The notes under the pieces: model-generated
Database searches by the model: none
What the model was told of the DNA's origin: nothing
The model's input: the letters and a program-made list of their open reading frames with translations, nothing else
Shown here: positions 8,042 through 18,439 of the stretch, one piece after another
How positions within the stretch are numbered: the stretch's first letter is position 1
Layout: every line of letters begins with the position of its first letter
Source: Ceraceosorus guamensis
Lineage: Eukaryota; Basidiomycota; Exobasidiomycetes; Ceraceosorales; Ceraceosoraceae
Reading direction: 5' to 3'
NCBI RefSeq assembly: GCF_003144195.1
Contig: NW_020290153.1
Location: 1-23,998, forward strand
DNA: 23,998 nucleotides
Program-made: the position numbers and the translations under genes

Positions 8042-8630
8042 TCAGTAGACTGGGTGAGGAGGCGGCTTGGAGATGCCGTCATGCTGCTGCGGCTCTTCGA
8101 ACGTGGTCATGACCCAGACTGGCTGACCGTTCGCCACGTTTTCGTTGAGCTTAGCGAAAGCCTTGCAAGTGAAATCTCGATCGCTTCTGTGATGGGACAA
8201 AGGGCTTCATAAGAGGGCGTGCCGAAGCGTCTCCGCCCCCAATCAATAGAGGTCACGCACCTGTCTAGACACTTCCAAAAGGGATACACGATGGGCTGCG
8301 CATCCTTATCGCCCATGTCGTGAGGTACCATGGCGCCGCCGGCATCGTAGCAAGCTGTCAAGAGGGTCTGTTCAGAAGCGAAAATGTCCACTCCTGATGG
8401 TCCTTGAACAATGTCTGCGGACGAGGTAGATGCGAATGCGCGCGGTCAGCTTCTTCATTTGACCCCGTGCCCCTCTAAGACTCACTTCTGAAGCCTTGGT
8501 ATCCGGCAGAAGGGCACTGCGGAAGCTCGCCCTTGAGACCCTTTCGCTGCAGTTGAGCTTTCACCTGGTGCGTAGCTGCAAAGCAGGACAGCAAAGCAAT
8601 GAGAGCTGGGAGCTTGCAATGCGCAATCAT
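8042..8630 (-). CDS. Small secreted four-cysteine protein, divergent member 5 (SSP5)
   Basis: Three exons on the minus strand: 8630-8486, 8414-8261 and 8186-8042, encoding 147 residues. The N-terminus MIAHCKLPALIALLSCFAAT is a signal peptide. Exon 1 ends ELPQCPSAGYQGFR with a phase-1 A|GTGAGT donor, as in SSP1-3. Exon 2 contains LLTACYDAGG and ends FWKCLD before a phase-2 GTGCGT donor. Exon 3 has DRDFTCKAFAKLNENVANGQ and VWVMTTFEEP, then a Pro/His-rich tail. Cysteines fall at the four family positions, and the final FTC...VWxxTT echoes SSP4's LGC...AWILTT. KYPG is lost. Introns are 71 and 74 nt. Membership rests on gene structure and cysteine spacing more than on sequence identity. Function unknown; secretion inferred. 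Confidence 0.65.
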
Positions 8631-8717
8631 TGTTTGACGGTAAGAGTGCGGTTGCTGGATGAGAGAAAAATGGGGGGGGGCGGGGATGCGGGGGCGCGTT
8701 TGGACGGGGAGAGCGCT

Positions 8718-8733
8718 GCTGCGCTATTTAACG
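8718..8733 (-). promoter_or_regulatory. TATA-like box upstream of SSP5
   Basis: The coding strand reads CGTTAAATAGCGCAGC, 88 bp upstream of the start codon. TTAAATA followed by GCGCA fits the TATA-like core plus GCG arrangement of the other copies, though the GAC part is not kept. Confidence 0.4.
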
Positions 8734-9570
8734 TCGTCGATGGAGCGCGGTGCAGGTGCACTCACTCGAAACTGTGACTCTGACTGGTCTCTTGATACGT
8801 CCGTCATCGGTACGCTCGTTTACGCTCGACGCTGATCAATTTGTTAATCGCTGCTAATGACGAATGGACGCCAAAATACAAATAAGCGCGCCACTGATGG
8901 AAAGCAGACACGCAATCAACACACCGGGCGCAGACACCCGTTTGAATGGGCGCAAGCTATAGTGAGCGCAACACACGCGCCATGCGCAGGTCGGCTCGTG
9001 CCTCTTTGCATGCCATCTGAAGCTCCACTACTCAAGACTGTGCCAGGTCCGAGCAAATGCAATCTACAGTTGTGAGTCAGAGTGCGACAGTCAGCGCAGA
9101 GATGAAGCACATCGAGTGCATCACATGACCAACACAAAGGTGAGTGGTGATCTGCGAATCGCGCGCGCTCGCGGAGCCGCAGTGCATGCCTGACGCGCTT
9201 AGTTTGGATCCGCGAATTAAAGTCACGCCTGGATTTGTATTTGGACCGAGCAAGTCCAAAAGCGGCATCCCGGTGGACAGATTTGGCGCTCGAATAGCCC
9301 GAATCCGATTCCCAAATCACCGCAATCAGGTGCGACGAAGTGGGGATTGCGCGTCGATCACACCTTGCAATTGCGCCTCAACCAGCAGCCAGCACCGCGT
9401 GCTCGGATCGAGAAGATGAGTGCGTGCGCGTGCGCGTGCTGAATCCCGAGACTTTGCCTCGCTATACCCGACATGCGCGCAGCACCTCATTCGCGGAATT
9501 TGGCGGCCACGAACAGATCCGCTGTCATCTTCACTCCCCATGAACCATCGCGCATCGTCAGCGCAGAGTC
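8734..9570. other. Gene-free stretch between SSP5 and the second GAATC repeat
   Basis: Open frames occur on both strands (for instance 8916-9320 minus) but have no start context, motif or conserved pattern. I see no RNA gene or mobile-element sign. Composition is more AT-balanced than in the gene-rich right half. Confidence 0.5.
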
Positions 9571-9625
9571 TGTGAATCACGAATCGTGAATCGTGAATGT
9601 TGAATCATGCATGTGAATGTGAATG
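9571..9625. repeat. Dispersed GAATC/GTGAAT-rich repeat, copy 2
   Basis: This contains the exact 19-mer GAATCACGAATCGTGAATC also found at 7778, then GTGAATGTTGAATCATGCATG and two GTGAATGT units. A weaker related piece (TGAATCACAATCTGAATGTG) follows at about 9761-9780. Copies 1 and 2 are in the same orientation and bracket the SSP5 gene at a distance of about 1.8 kb. Confidence 0.8.
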
Positions 9626-9844
9626 TTCCGCGAGAGTCAAGTCCGTTGGTGGGGGTGAGTCACGAGTCTGCATGCATGGGTGTCGCGCGCGCGCGCAGCT
9701 TGTGCGCGTCACGTGCACAGTTTGCATGGATGCAGAACTTGGCCCAATTCACGCCAAATGTGAATCACAATCTGAATGTGAAATCTTGATCATGAGTTTG
9801 TGTAAACCAGCTATCGCGCGCTCGGCGCTCGCTCCCTTTAGCTC

Positions 9845-9847
<3 letters not shown>

Positions 9848-9889
<42 letters not shown>

Positions 9890-9926
9890 TTGTCCTCCCT
9901 CACCCCCACCCCCACCCCCACCCCCA
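9848..9926. repeat. Poly(C) tract of 42 followed by (CCCCCA) units
   Basis: An unbroken run of 42 C occupies 9848-9889, and four CCCCCA-like units follow at about 9899-9926. It ends 8 bp before the MTR3 start codon, so it would lie in the 5' leader or core promoter. Length should be treated with caution because sequencers miscount such runs. Confidence 0.9.
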
Positions 9927-9934
9927 TCCGCAGC

Positions 9935-11141
9935 ATGGCCGCATCGCTCGATCGTAGGCGTGCCAACGGACCAGAGACGTACGCTCCCCGCTACGTCTCT
10001 TCCTCTCATTTCGACTCTCTGCCCGACTCCTCGGGCGGCGCATCGAGCGGCGCATCAACCTCGACGGCACCCGCTGTCGCGCGCGCATCACCACCGCAGC
10101 AGCAGCAGCAACCATTCTACATCGCCTTGGGCACCTCACCGCAAGCATCGGGATCGAGCTACGTCGAGGCGGACTGTTTGAGGCTTGTATGCGCAGTGTA
10201 CGGACCCAGGCAATCCAAAGGTCGCGCTTACAATGCCAAAGCCGAGCTGAACGTAGAGGCTCGTTATGCACCCTTTGCGTGCGCCTCGGCTGCTGCTGCT
10301 GCTGCTGCTGCTGCTTCTTCTTCGGGATCATCCAGTCATCGTCGCCGCAAGCCGGGAAAGGATGTGGAAGCAGCAGCATTGAGCGCAGCGCTGCAGTCCG
10401 CGCTTCTGCCTAGCATTCGCGTAGAGCTGCTTCCCAAAGCGACGATCGACGTGCACGTCACCGTCATCCAGAGTCCAGCGGCGGCAGGAGGAGGAGGTCA
10501 GAGGTGGGACGATGCGCTTTGTCTACCTTGGGCTAGCATAGCAGCCAGTGCAGCCATAGCGCATGCGGGCATCGAAATGTGGGCATTGGTGGTGGGCTGT
10601 TGCGCAGTGAGTTGCGAGTTGCGAGTTGCGAGTCGCGGGAGCACGAATGTCTGTGTGTCACAGTGTCCCGCGATGGGCATCTCTGACAGGCTCGCCCCTC
10701 CAACCGCGCCAGTCCATTCCTCGCAATCCAGACGTGCCAATCGAGGTGCACCCGCATGGTGACGCGTGTTCACCTCGACAATCCAAAGCCATCGTGACGC
10801 TTAGCACCATGCCGAGTCTTGGAAGCGTGACGGCGATGGAGATTAGCGCCTTGGGAGGAGGTCAAGCGGCCAGCTTGGAAGAGGTGGACAAGGTGAGCGA
10901 GTGGTTGCGAGAGTGCGAGAGTGCGAGAGTGCGAGGGTGCGAGGGTGCGAGAGTGCGAGAGTGCGAGGGTCCGAGGGTCCGAGAGTGCGCCTGCGCGCGC
11001 GAGATGGTCCATCGCTGAGAGGCCCGCACACGCACACATTCGCAGGCCATCGCCATCCTCACAACGACAAACGAGTCGCTACATTTTACAGTCGCGCGGG
11101 CGCTTCAAGAATCGCACTCGGCCAGAGAGGCAGCGCGATAG
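9935..11141 (+). CDS. MTR3: Exosome complex component MTR3 (RNase PH-fold ring subunit)
   Basis: Three exons, 9935-10606, 10713-10892 and 11046-11141, encode 315 residues; all junctions are phase 0. The ATG at 9935 was chosen because sequence before it is poly(C). Residues about 76-110 hold the RNase PH-fold signature GSSYVEAD...VCAVYGPRQS, then LNVEARYAPFA. Later come LLPSIRVELLPKATIDVHVT and ASIAASAAIAHAGIEMWALV, which match the Mtr3/EXOSC6 pattern. Exon 2 gives VTLSTMPSLGSVTAMEI and exon 3 ends with LHFTVARALQE. Mtr3 is one of six RNase PH-like proteins in the catalytically inactive exosome ring, which threads RNA to Rrp44 and Rrp6 in nucleus and cytoplasm. Oddities: poly-Ala and Ser inserts at about 116-140 and a Gly-rich loop. 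The intron 1 acceptor (GCGCCAG) is the weakest boundary. Confidence 0.85.
10905..10988. repeat. Octanucleotide minisatellite in MTR3 intron 2
   Basis: About ten copies of an 8-bp unit, GTGCGAGA or GTGCGAGG (the last two GTCCGAGG/GTCCGAGA), fill most of the 153-nt intron. A 7-bp array (GAGTTGC) also starts intron 1 at about 10610-10632. The repeats carry no spacers, so this is not a CRISPR array. Confidence 0.9.
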
Positions 11142-11206
11142 ACGTCACAAAGTCCCAATTTGAATGTCATCTTCATTGCACGCTGCCAAGCCGCGCCCGC
11201 GCGCAT

Positions 11207-14200
11207 TCAAACGGAATTTCTTCGCGCGCCGACGCCGCGCTTGCGATTGTGATTGTCGGCAGCTTCGGCTTCGAGTGACATGCCGGTGGGGAGAGATCCT
11301 TCCTTTGCCCAGCCGGCCAATGCTGCTCTGCTAGCCTCGTATCCGATTTGTTGCACCTCGTTGAACTGCAATGCGGGCGCGCGTTAGCAAGTCCGTACCA
11401 AGGGTGATCAATTCGCGACCACTTACTCGACCGAATTCCATCTGGACGCGCGCAGAGAGAGCGCATACGTGTCAGCCGCGGTCGTCGCGACGTCGCCACC
11501 GTCGCCACCGCCGCTACTCACCGTTCCGAAACCTTCCACAGGCATGCGTAGGTAGAAGCAACCCGGCGTGCTCTTTGCCTCGTCCAGCGTCTTGACCGAA
11601 GAAACGCTGTCGGGGCGTCGGCGTGAGCATACTCGGTCGCGCCACCGCGAGCATACTTTAGGCACAGTCGCGAATGCCGCACTCACTAGGTCAATCGACC
11701 CTCTGCTCGCACGTAGAGCTCCATTCAGCGCGATCATCGCATCTCGCCATGACACACCACAACTCACGAATATCCGTAATGCTGGGAATATTTCGCGCAT
11801 CGCTCCACGGGTTCCACTTGTTGAGCAGCACCCACCAGCCCGAAAGTGTGTCGCCATAACTGCGCGGCGAAGTATCGTCCTGTCACGCGCGCGCGCGCGC
11901 GGGCGTCAAGTCGTGCACGCCGCACTCGCAGCCCTCTCGGTCACTCACAATGCTTCCAACGTCGACGGCAAACACATCGTGCGCTCCCATGGCCATCATG
12001 ACGCTGACGGGTAGATTGTCCATGTATCCACCATCGACGAGCATGTGTCCATCATCTACCAGCGGCGGAATGAGACCTGCCAAAGTCATGCTTCCTCGAA
12101 TATACCTCCAAGCGTATCCCGTCGTGTGCACCTCCATCCTGCTCCAAGTGATGTTGGTGGTGTTGCAAAAGAAGGGCAGCCACATGTCTTCGATGTGCGT
12201 GTCGGATAGCGCCTCTGTGGTGCGCGCGCGCGTGCGTGCAAGCGTGCGTGCGTGCGTCAGTCAGCTCGTGCAATGCTCTACGCGCACGCACGCACACTCA
12301 CTAAAGACTCCGCGATTGAACTCGTGCCCCGTAGTGTAGCTGACGACGGGATACGTCAAGTCGCTAGCGAAGCGCCACAAGCTAGCCATTCTGCCAGCAA
12401 ACTTCTTGACGCGGCCAAACGTGGTGACCATTTCGGCCTCCTTGGCGTACAGACCGCCCACGAGGCTGCCTATGCTGGTGCCGCCGACCATGTCGATGGG
12501 GATGCCCCTCTCTTCCAGCGCCCTCAAGAAACCTACATGAGCGCACCCTCGTGCACCTCCTCCGCCCAGCACCAAACCTATGCTCTTGCCGCACAATCTT
12601 CGCGCTAGCCGCGCAAAGTCGGAAAAGTGATGAGGACGACCTGGAATAGCGCCGCGAGATTTGCCGCTGTACCGATGCAGGCTCGTCTCGAGTTTCGCCT
12701 TGAGCGTGCGCAGCGCCTTGACAGCTCGCGGATCGCTCGCGGCGCCACTAGCAGTCGAGCCGCCGGCGGAGCGCGTAATGCCTGGCAGCTCGACGTGATG
12801 ATGCGCATGAATCCACGGTCGAGACTGTGGTGGGTGTCGGCGCGAAAACCGTTAGCGCGCGCACACACGCACACACGCGCGCGCTCTCCACTCACCTTGA
12901 GCCACGCTCGCGTAGCGCCTGGCGGGACGCTCCTCTCGGGATGCAACAGCACCAGCTCCTTTCTCGCCGTCGTCTTGATGCCCAGCAAAAGCCTCTCGTA
13001 CTCTCCCATGCTAGGATCGTCTCCAAAGCCGACAAGGAGCACGCAGTCTGCCTGCCTGATGCTGGTCTGAGCCCAAGGAGAGCTGACGGCCGTATCGACG
13101 ACGTACAGCACCAACCTGTACCGCTGTTCCTGCTCGGCCAGCCAACCGGCCAATTTCAGCTTGCCCATGCGGTTGAACGCGTGTCGACCCAGCACGCCCA
13201 TCACGCTGCTCTGATTCAAAAACGCCGTGGGACCTCCAATCGTATCTTCGAAGGCGGCCTGAAGTCGGTTGGCAAAGTTGGTGATGGGCACTTCGCGCGT
13301 GACAGGAACGATGGCGACCGTCTTGAGGTTGAGATTGTTGCGTCCCAAATCGGGCAAGCCGGGAACGGGCGGGGCCGTATGCAGAGCGCCTCGTCCGCCG
13401 CGTTCTCGTTGACTCGAATTCAGCTCTTCGCGCACACGACGCGCAATGATGCGAGACATTTGAATCGTAATCGTCGGATGTCTCATCGAGATGGCATTGA
13501 AAAGCGTCTTGCGTGTGGTGCAAAAAGGTCAGCTGCTATGCAGCGCACGTGCCACGCACGCACGCACGCGCGAACGCACGCATCACGAGGAACCCACTCA
13601 CCATGGGCATTCTTGCCAGCTCGGAATCTCGAATCGCGTGCAACGTCTTGCGTCGCACAGACCGCGTCACGACGTCTAGCTCTCCCACGCTATCTCCCTG
13701 ACCATACTCGCTGATCGAGTCCACTCCCGCTCCACCGCCCCGCTCCGTAATGGCTCTCAATCGACCATTGATGACGACGTAAAAAGAGTCTGACGCTTCG
13801 CCCTCGCGGTAAATCACCTGACCCGCATTGACAGACTCCCATTCTAGTGCCGAGTCGATCTGCAAGACTGTGTGGAGCGCGTGCGAGGGAGAAAGCGCGC
13901 GCAAATGTCAAAAGCGCGTGCGGGGAGTGTCGTCGAGCGAGCGCGAGCGCGAGCGGCGCGCGCGACTCACTTAGCGGACTCAACAAGCTCAAGAGCCGCT
14001 TGCATAGAGTGAGCAGCACGATGGGTCGGCGCTCCATGACCCTACCAAGCGCCTTGGCAGGAAGAACGCCCACGTACGTGTCCGTCTTGGCGCGTATATC
14101 CACGTAGCTTGGCGCACCCAGCAAGCTCGAAAGGTAGCCCGCAATGCCTCCTCTTCCCACGCTAAAGATGGCCCGCTGATCCTTTGGTTTGTCTTCAGGT

Positions 14201-17200
14201 AGACGTACGTGATCCGTCTGCTGCTGCTGCTGCTGCTGCTGCTGGTACTGCTGCTGCTGCTGCGCAGATCGAGCGCGCGCACGTGCACGTGCACCAGATG
14301 CCGTTCCGTCCAGCGCGTTTCCAATGCGATCGGACTGCGCAGGTGCTCCTCGTCCAGCATCTCCCGAGCGCGAGGGTGCAGCTGTCGCCCTAGACGCCGA
14401 CGTGGCGCCGCTTCTCTGCCCATTCAAAGGCGCTGCTCTTCCCGGGAGCTTGGGCTTGGGACCTTGCTGCTTGTTGTCCTGCACACCTTGCGTATCCGCG
14501 TCGTCCGGCGGCACCACGACGTCGAGAAAACCATCAATGACGTAGAACAATCCAGCAGCGGCATCTCCAGCACTGGCGAGCACGCTTCCAGCTGGAAAGA
14601 ACCTCACCTCCACCTCATTCTCCAGCTCGACGTGATGAGGACCCAAAGCGCTGCTGCTCGCGCCCGTCACGCTGCTCTCCTCATCATAAGCCATGGCCGC
14701 ATCGAGCATGCTCAGACTGCTAAAGGCGCTCCTAAAGACGCTCCTCTGAAGCGTGTCTGCCGGATTGATAAACGGACTAGCAGAGAGCGATTGACCTGGA
14801 CTTTCCGTGCCGGGACTCTGTTGCTGCATGAGTCCAATCGATCTAGCAATGCATCCCATCACTGCGTCTTTCAGATTGAAATCCGCCAGCGCGCCAGGCC
14901 CGAAACCACCGGCAAAGGAGCCCGAGTCGCTTCCAGCACTCTCTGCACCCACCGGACTCGCGAGGCGCGCATCCGACAAGGAGCTCAAAGAGAGCATATC
15001 CAAAGTCGTCGCATCCGAGCCTTTGATGGCCGTGCCGCGCGAAGCTGCTCGAGGGCGCGCACTCGTCGAGACGAGGTAGGATAGAGGACTGCCAGGTCTT
15101 CCGCCAACTGTGCCCCCTCCTCCGCCTCCTCCGCCTCCCCCAGCGCCATCCTCGGTGCCTGTCATGCTTAGCAGATCGCCAGGTCCGACGCTGGTTCGAC
15201 TGGTGGGCGTGCGCAGAGGCGGATCGGGATGTCCCCAGGGCGTGCGAGCAGGATCGACCCTTGCCACAGTATTCCTCTTTGGCGTCTTGGCCTTTTCCGT
15301 GCTTTCGCTCGCTCCGCGCCTCCAAGCCGAGCCGCGAAAGTAATCTCCTTCCTCGTCGTGCGGATCATCGCCAGGTGGCGTTGCAGACTCGCCGCCGCTC
15401 GGCATCCTCGCCTGCGCATCGTGCTTTTGAGGCTCGGGTAGGAAGCGCTGTCGAAGACGCTCCATACCTCCTTGCTCGTAAAAGGCGGCAGGCAGCGTAA
15501 AGCACGCGAGCTCATTGATGTGTTTCTCCGTCCTCATCACTTCCCTTGTCAAGCCCAGATACTTGTGAGCCGTGTGGAACGTAACTCGCGAGAGGCGCGT
15601 GAGAATGACTGTGAAGCAAGCGGCCGCCCGTCCGCCCGCGCGCGTCAGTGGACGTGCCCCATTCTACACACGCAAGAAGCTCGCTCGCGCTCACCCTGAA
15701 CAATGTGAGCTGCTGCGTTGGGATACTTTTTGGTCAGTCGCTTGAACGCGTCGGCAGGTATGACTGCCAGAGTCGTATCCGTCACCGCTCTAGCCACCGT
15801 TCCCACGCCTTCGTGATGCATGTAATGGCTCGGCTTTGCGCCCTTTGATTCGAAGCCGCTCAGGATGCTTCCAGGCGTGTGAGGACCATTGCTCGCTTCA
15901 GCAAAGGTGGAATTGGTAGCCGTAGAGTGCGCTCGACCTCGGTCTGCTAATAGTGGTGGCGAAAAGCTGGAAGCGACGCTTGCTCTAGCCTGCGCTCGAG
16001 CAAAATGTGGAAAGGGAGCAGAGGCCTGAGCAGGAGGTAGTAGATCCTGTCCACCCGGCACATCATCGTGAACCGTGCTCGTCTCTTCGTCTTCGTCTCC
16101 TTGCACCACGGTAGCATCATCCGTCCCGCTGCTAGTCTTTCCTCGCCTCTGCCTCGGACTAGCGCGAAGCGCATCGATGCCGTCTAGACGCTCCACGGCC
16201 ACGGACGAGCTCATGGCAGACGGCACGTTGCGCAGCGCTGCAGCGTTGAGCTGCAATTGGTCGCCACTCGGTCGCAAGGGCGGTGCAGCTTCGTCTGACG
16301 GGTGAGATCGATGAGCATTGGTGCGCCTTCGCGGACTATCCGTCGCATGACCCGTGGAATGCGCGCTGGAAGCGTAAGAGCCGGGTGCGCCACCGGCACG
16401 CTGCGTGCCAGCAACATTTACGTCCTCCCCTTCGCCCGTGCCGAAGCCCACCTTGACATCCTCTGTGAACAAGCTGAGAATGGTAAAGAGCGAGCTGAGG
16501 GTGCCTCCATTGGTGACCTCGTTGAGCAGATGATATCCATTGCCCTCATCCTCATCCTCATCCTCCGACCATCCGTTTGCTGCTCTGCGAGACTCGCGGG
16601 CGGGCGGGGTGGGCGCATACACTTGCACCCTGCCGTCGATGACAATGTAAAAGGAAAAGTCCGAGTCGAGGGAGAGCGTATCGCCGGCGATGAGTCTGCG
16701 AGTTTGGAGATGACGCGCCAACTCGTGAAACACCTGGATGAAATTGGCGCGCTCAGAGAGGGACTGGACTGTCTCCGCGCGCAAATCCGACGCCCGCGCT
16801 CCTCCTCCTCCTTCCACCACTCACTGGCTTTTCGAGGAAACCAAATATGCGAATGGCTTGCAAGAACTCGTCGAGATAGTTGCTGAATCCATTTCCCCTA
16901 CCATCATCATCGTCATTGGCTCCCACGTCCGGGTGAAGGTTGAAACCTTCATCCTTTGCGAGCGGCACTTCTCTCAACCTCTCGTACCTATTGAGATGTC
17001 TATACCTCAGCCAGACGAATGCGGCGACAAGACAAGCGAGAAAGAGCAGAGCGAGGCTTGGAAAGTTGAGCTGAAGCGTGAGACTGTAGTGCAGCACGCT
17101 GTAGATGGCGCTGGGAAGGGTGACGGATGCGAAGCGGACAGTGGCGGCTGTGAGGTGAAGCGAAGCTACCAGCACTTGACGCATGCCGTCCAATAGCGCT

Positions 17201-17343
17201 GCGAGGGGATTCAGCGTTGTCGTGGTGGTGTGATGTGTGTGCGAATGTGGTGATGGAGTGGAAGCGTAGGCCGTGCCCAGACAGCAACAACAGCATACAA
17301 GCAACCCCACGGCCGCCATCAGCGTGCGACTCGACCTGCTCAT
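11207..17343 (-). CDS. NTE1: Lysophospholipase NTE1 (patatin-like, cyclic-nucleotide-binding domains)
   Basis: Twelve exons on the minus strand: 17343-16825, 16733-15695, 15608-13971, 13867-13602, 13507-12896, 12824-12302, 12214-11949, 11879-11768, 11702-11687, 11606-11522, 11441-11427 and 11365-11207, in phase throughout; 1749 residues against about 1500 in most fungi. Membrane segments lie at about 9-27 and 93-113. Three cNMP-binding-like domains lie at about 174-215, 850-890 and 1075-1150, split by disordered Ser, Gln and Gly-rich inserts that explain the extra length. The patatin domain has GGGGARG, then GGTSIGS with catalytic Ser near 1475 and DGGYMDNL with Asp near 1593. Nte1 deacylates phosphatidylcholine to glycerophosphocholine at the ER. 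Exons 9 and 11 are only 16 and 15 nt. Its stop lies 65 bp from that of MTR3. Confidence 0.95.
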
Positions 17344-17961
17344 CGTTGGCCGTGGCCCTTGCCCTTGCCCGTGCCCGTGCCCGTGCCCGTGCGATGCTGT
17401 CGGCTCTATCGCGAGTTCGGGGGGCGGGCGGGAAGCTGTATTTGGCAGCCGTGCGTGACGCAAAGCTGGAGATGACCGCCGTTCTTCACACGCCGCCGCA
17501 GCCCGATAGCTCGTGGTGGTCTCGACACGAGTGTGGGGTGACAATCATGAATCGTGAATCTTACACGCGGGGGCCGTGTCGAGCCCATGGCATGGCATGC
17601 ACCATACCGACGCGCGTTTTGCGGTCACGTGCGCGCGCGCCAGTCATCAATGAGAATGAGTCCCGCGATCTGATCTTTGAAGCAAAGATGAGCCGCGGCA
17701 GTCGAGTCGTGGCGATGCATGGCAGCAGGCGCGCGCGCGTGCTGCGTGCGTACTCACGACTGTATGTATAAACTGGGGGCATGCTGCACACGAGCGAGTC
17801 GCGCGCGCGCGTGCCCCTTGGCATCCAGCAGCAGCAGCGGCAGCAGCAGCATCCACGCAAGCAGCATCCAGCATCCACGCAGCATCCACGCAGCATCTTC
17901 CATCCCTCACACTCGCCACACCAACATCAACACCAACACCTCTTCCAACACTCACATCACC
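17344..17961. promoter_or_regulatory. Shared divergent promoter region of NTE1 and the NAT9-like gene
   Basis: The two start codons are 618 bp apart on opposite strands. On the NTE1 side a hexanucleotide array (GCCCGT/GCCCTT, about 17361-17393) lies within 50 bp of the start codon. On the NAT9 side TATAAA is at 17767-17772, 190 bp before the start, followed by CAGCAG and CATCCACGCAG repeats in the presumed leader. A piece of the dispersed repeat (AATCATGAATCGTGAATC) lies at about 17547-17564. Confidence 0.5.
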
Positions 17962-18080
17962 ATGCGACTGAACGAGAGCACCATCATAGTGGGCGATGGA
18001 GTGCTACTGGTGCCGTACAGAAAGGAGCACGTGCACAAGGCGAGTCTCGCGAGTTCCGAATCGCTTTGCTTCCCTCTCTC

Positions 18081-18157
<77 letters not shown>

Positions 18158-18396
18158 CGCGCGCGCTGATGCTGCTGCTTGCTGATCGATCGCGTGCGCA
18201 CAACATCAGTAGTATCACGAGTGGATGCAGGATGAAGAGATGCGCGAGCAAACAGCGTCGGAAGCTTTGAGTTTGGAGGAAGAGTACGCCATGCAGCGTT
18301 CCTGGCACTTGGACGACGATAGTGAGCGCCGAACCGGCCCGCTTCCCCCACTCTTTTGCTCCACACGCAACCCGCCCTTCTCCCCTGACAATATCG

Positions 18397-18439
<43 letters not shown>

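Noticed and set aside
8916-9320. Minus-strand open frame of 134 codons
   Set aside because: No ATG-supported conserved content, no splice-linked neighbours and no motif; it lies in a gene-poor stretch.
1-9850. Telomere-linked helicase, retroelement, LTR or DNA transposon
   Set aside because: I looked for helicase, reverse transcriptase, integrase and transposase motifs and terminal repeats and found none.
9890-9934. N-terminal extension of MTR3 upstream of the ATG at 9935
   Set aside because: The extension is translated C-rich repeat DNA (TPTPTP) with no ATG; the conserved protein starts later.
10905-10988. Possible CRISPR-like array
   Set aside because: The 8-bp units are directly adjacent, with no spacers, and lie in a fungal intron.
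14184-15084. Plus-strand open frames opposite NTE1 exon 3
   Set aside because: Shadows of the long NTE1 exon, made from CAG/CTG and GC-rich codons on the other strand.
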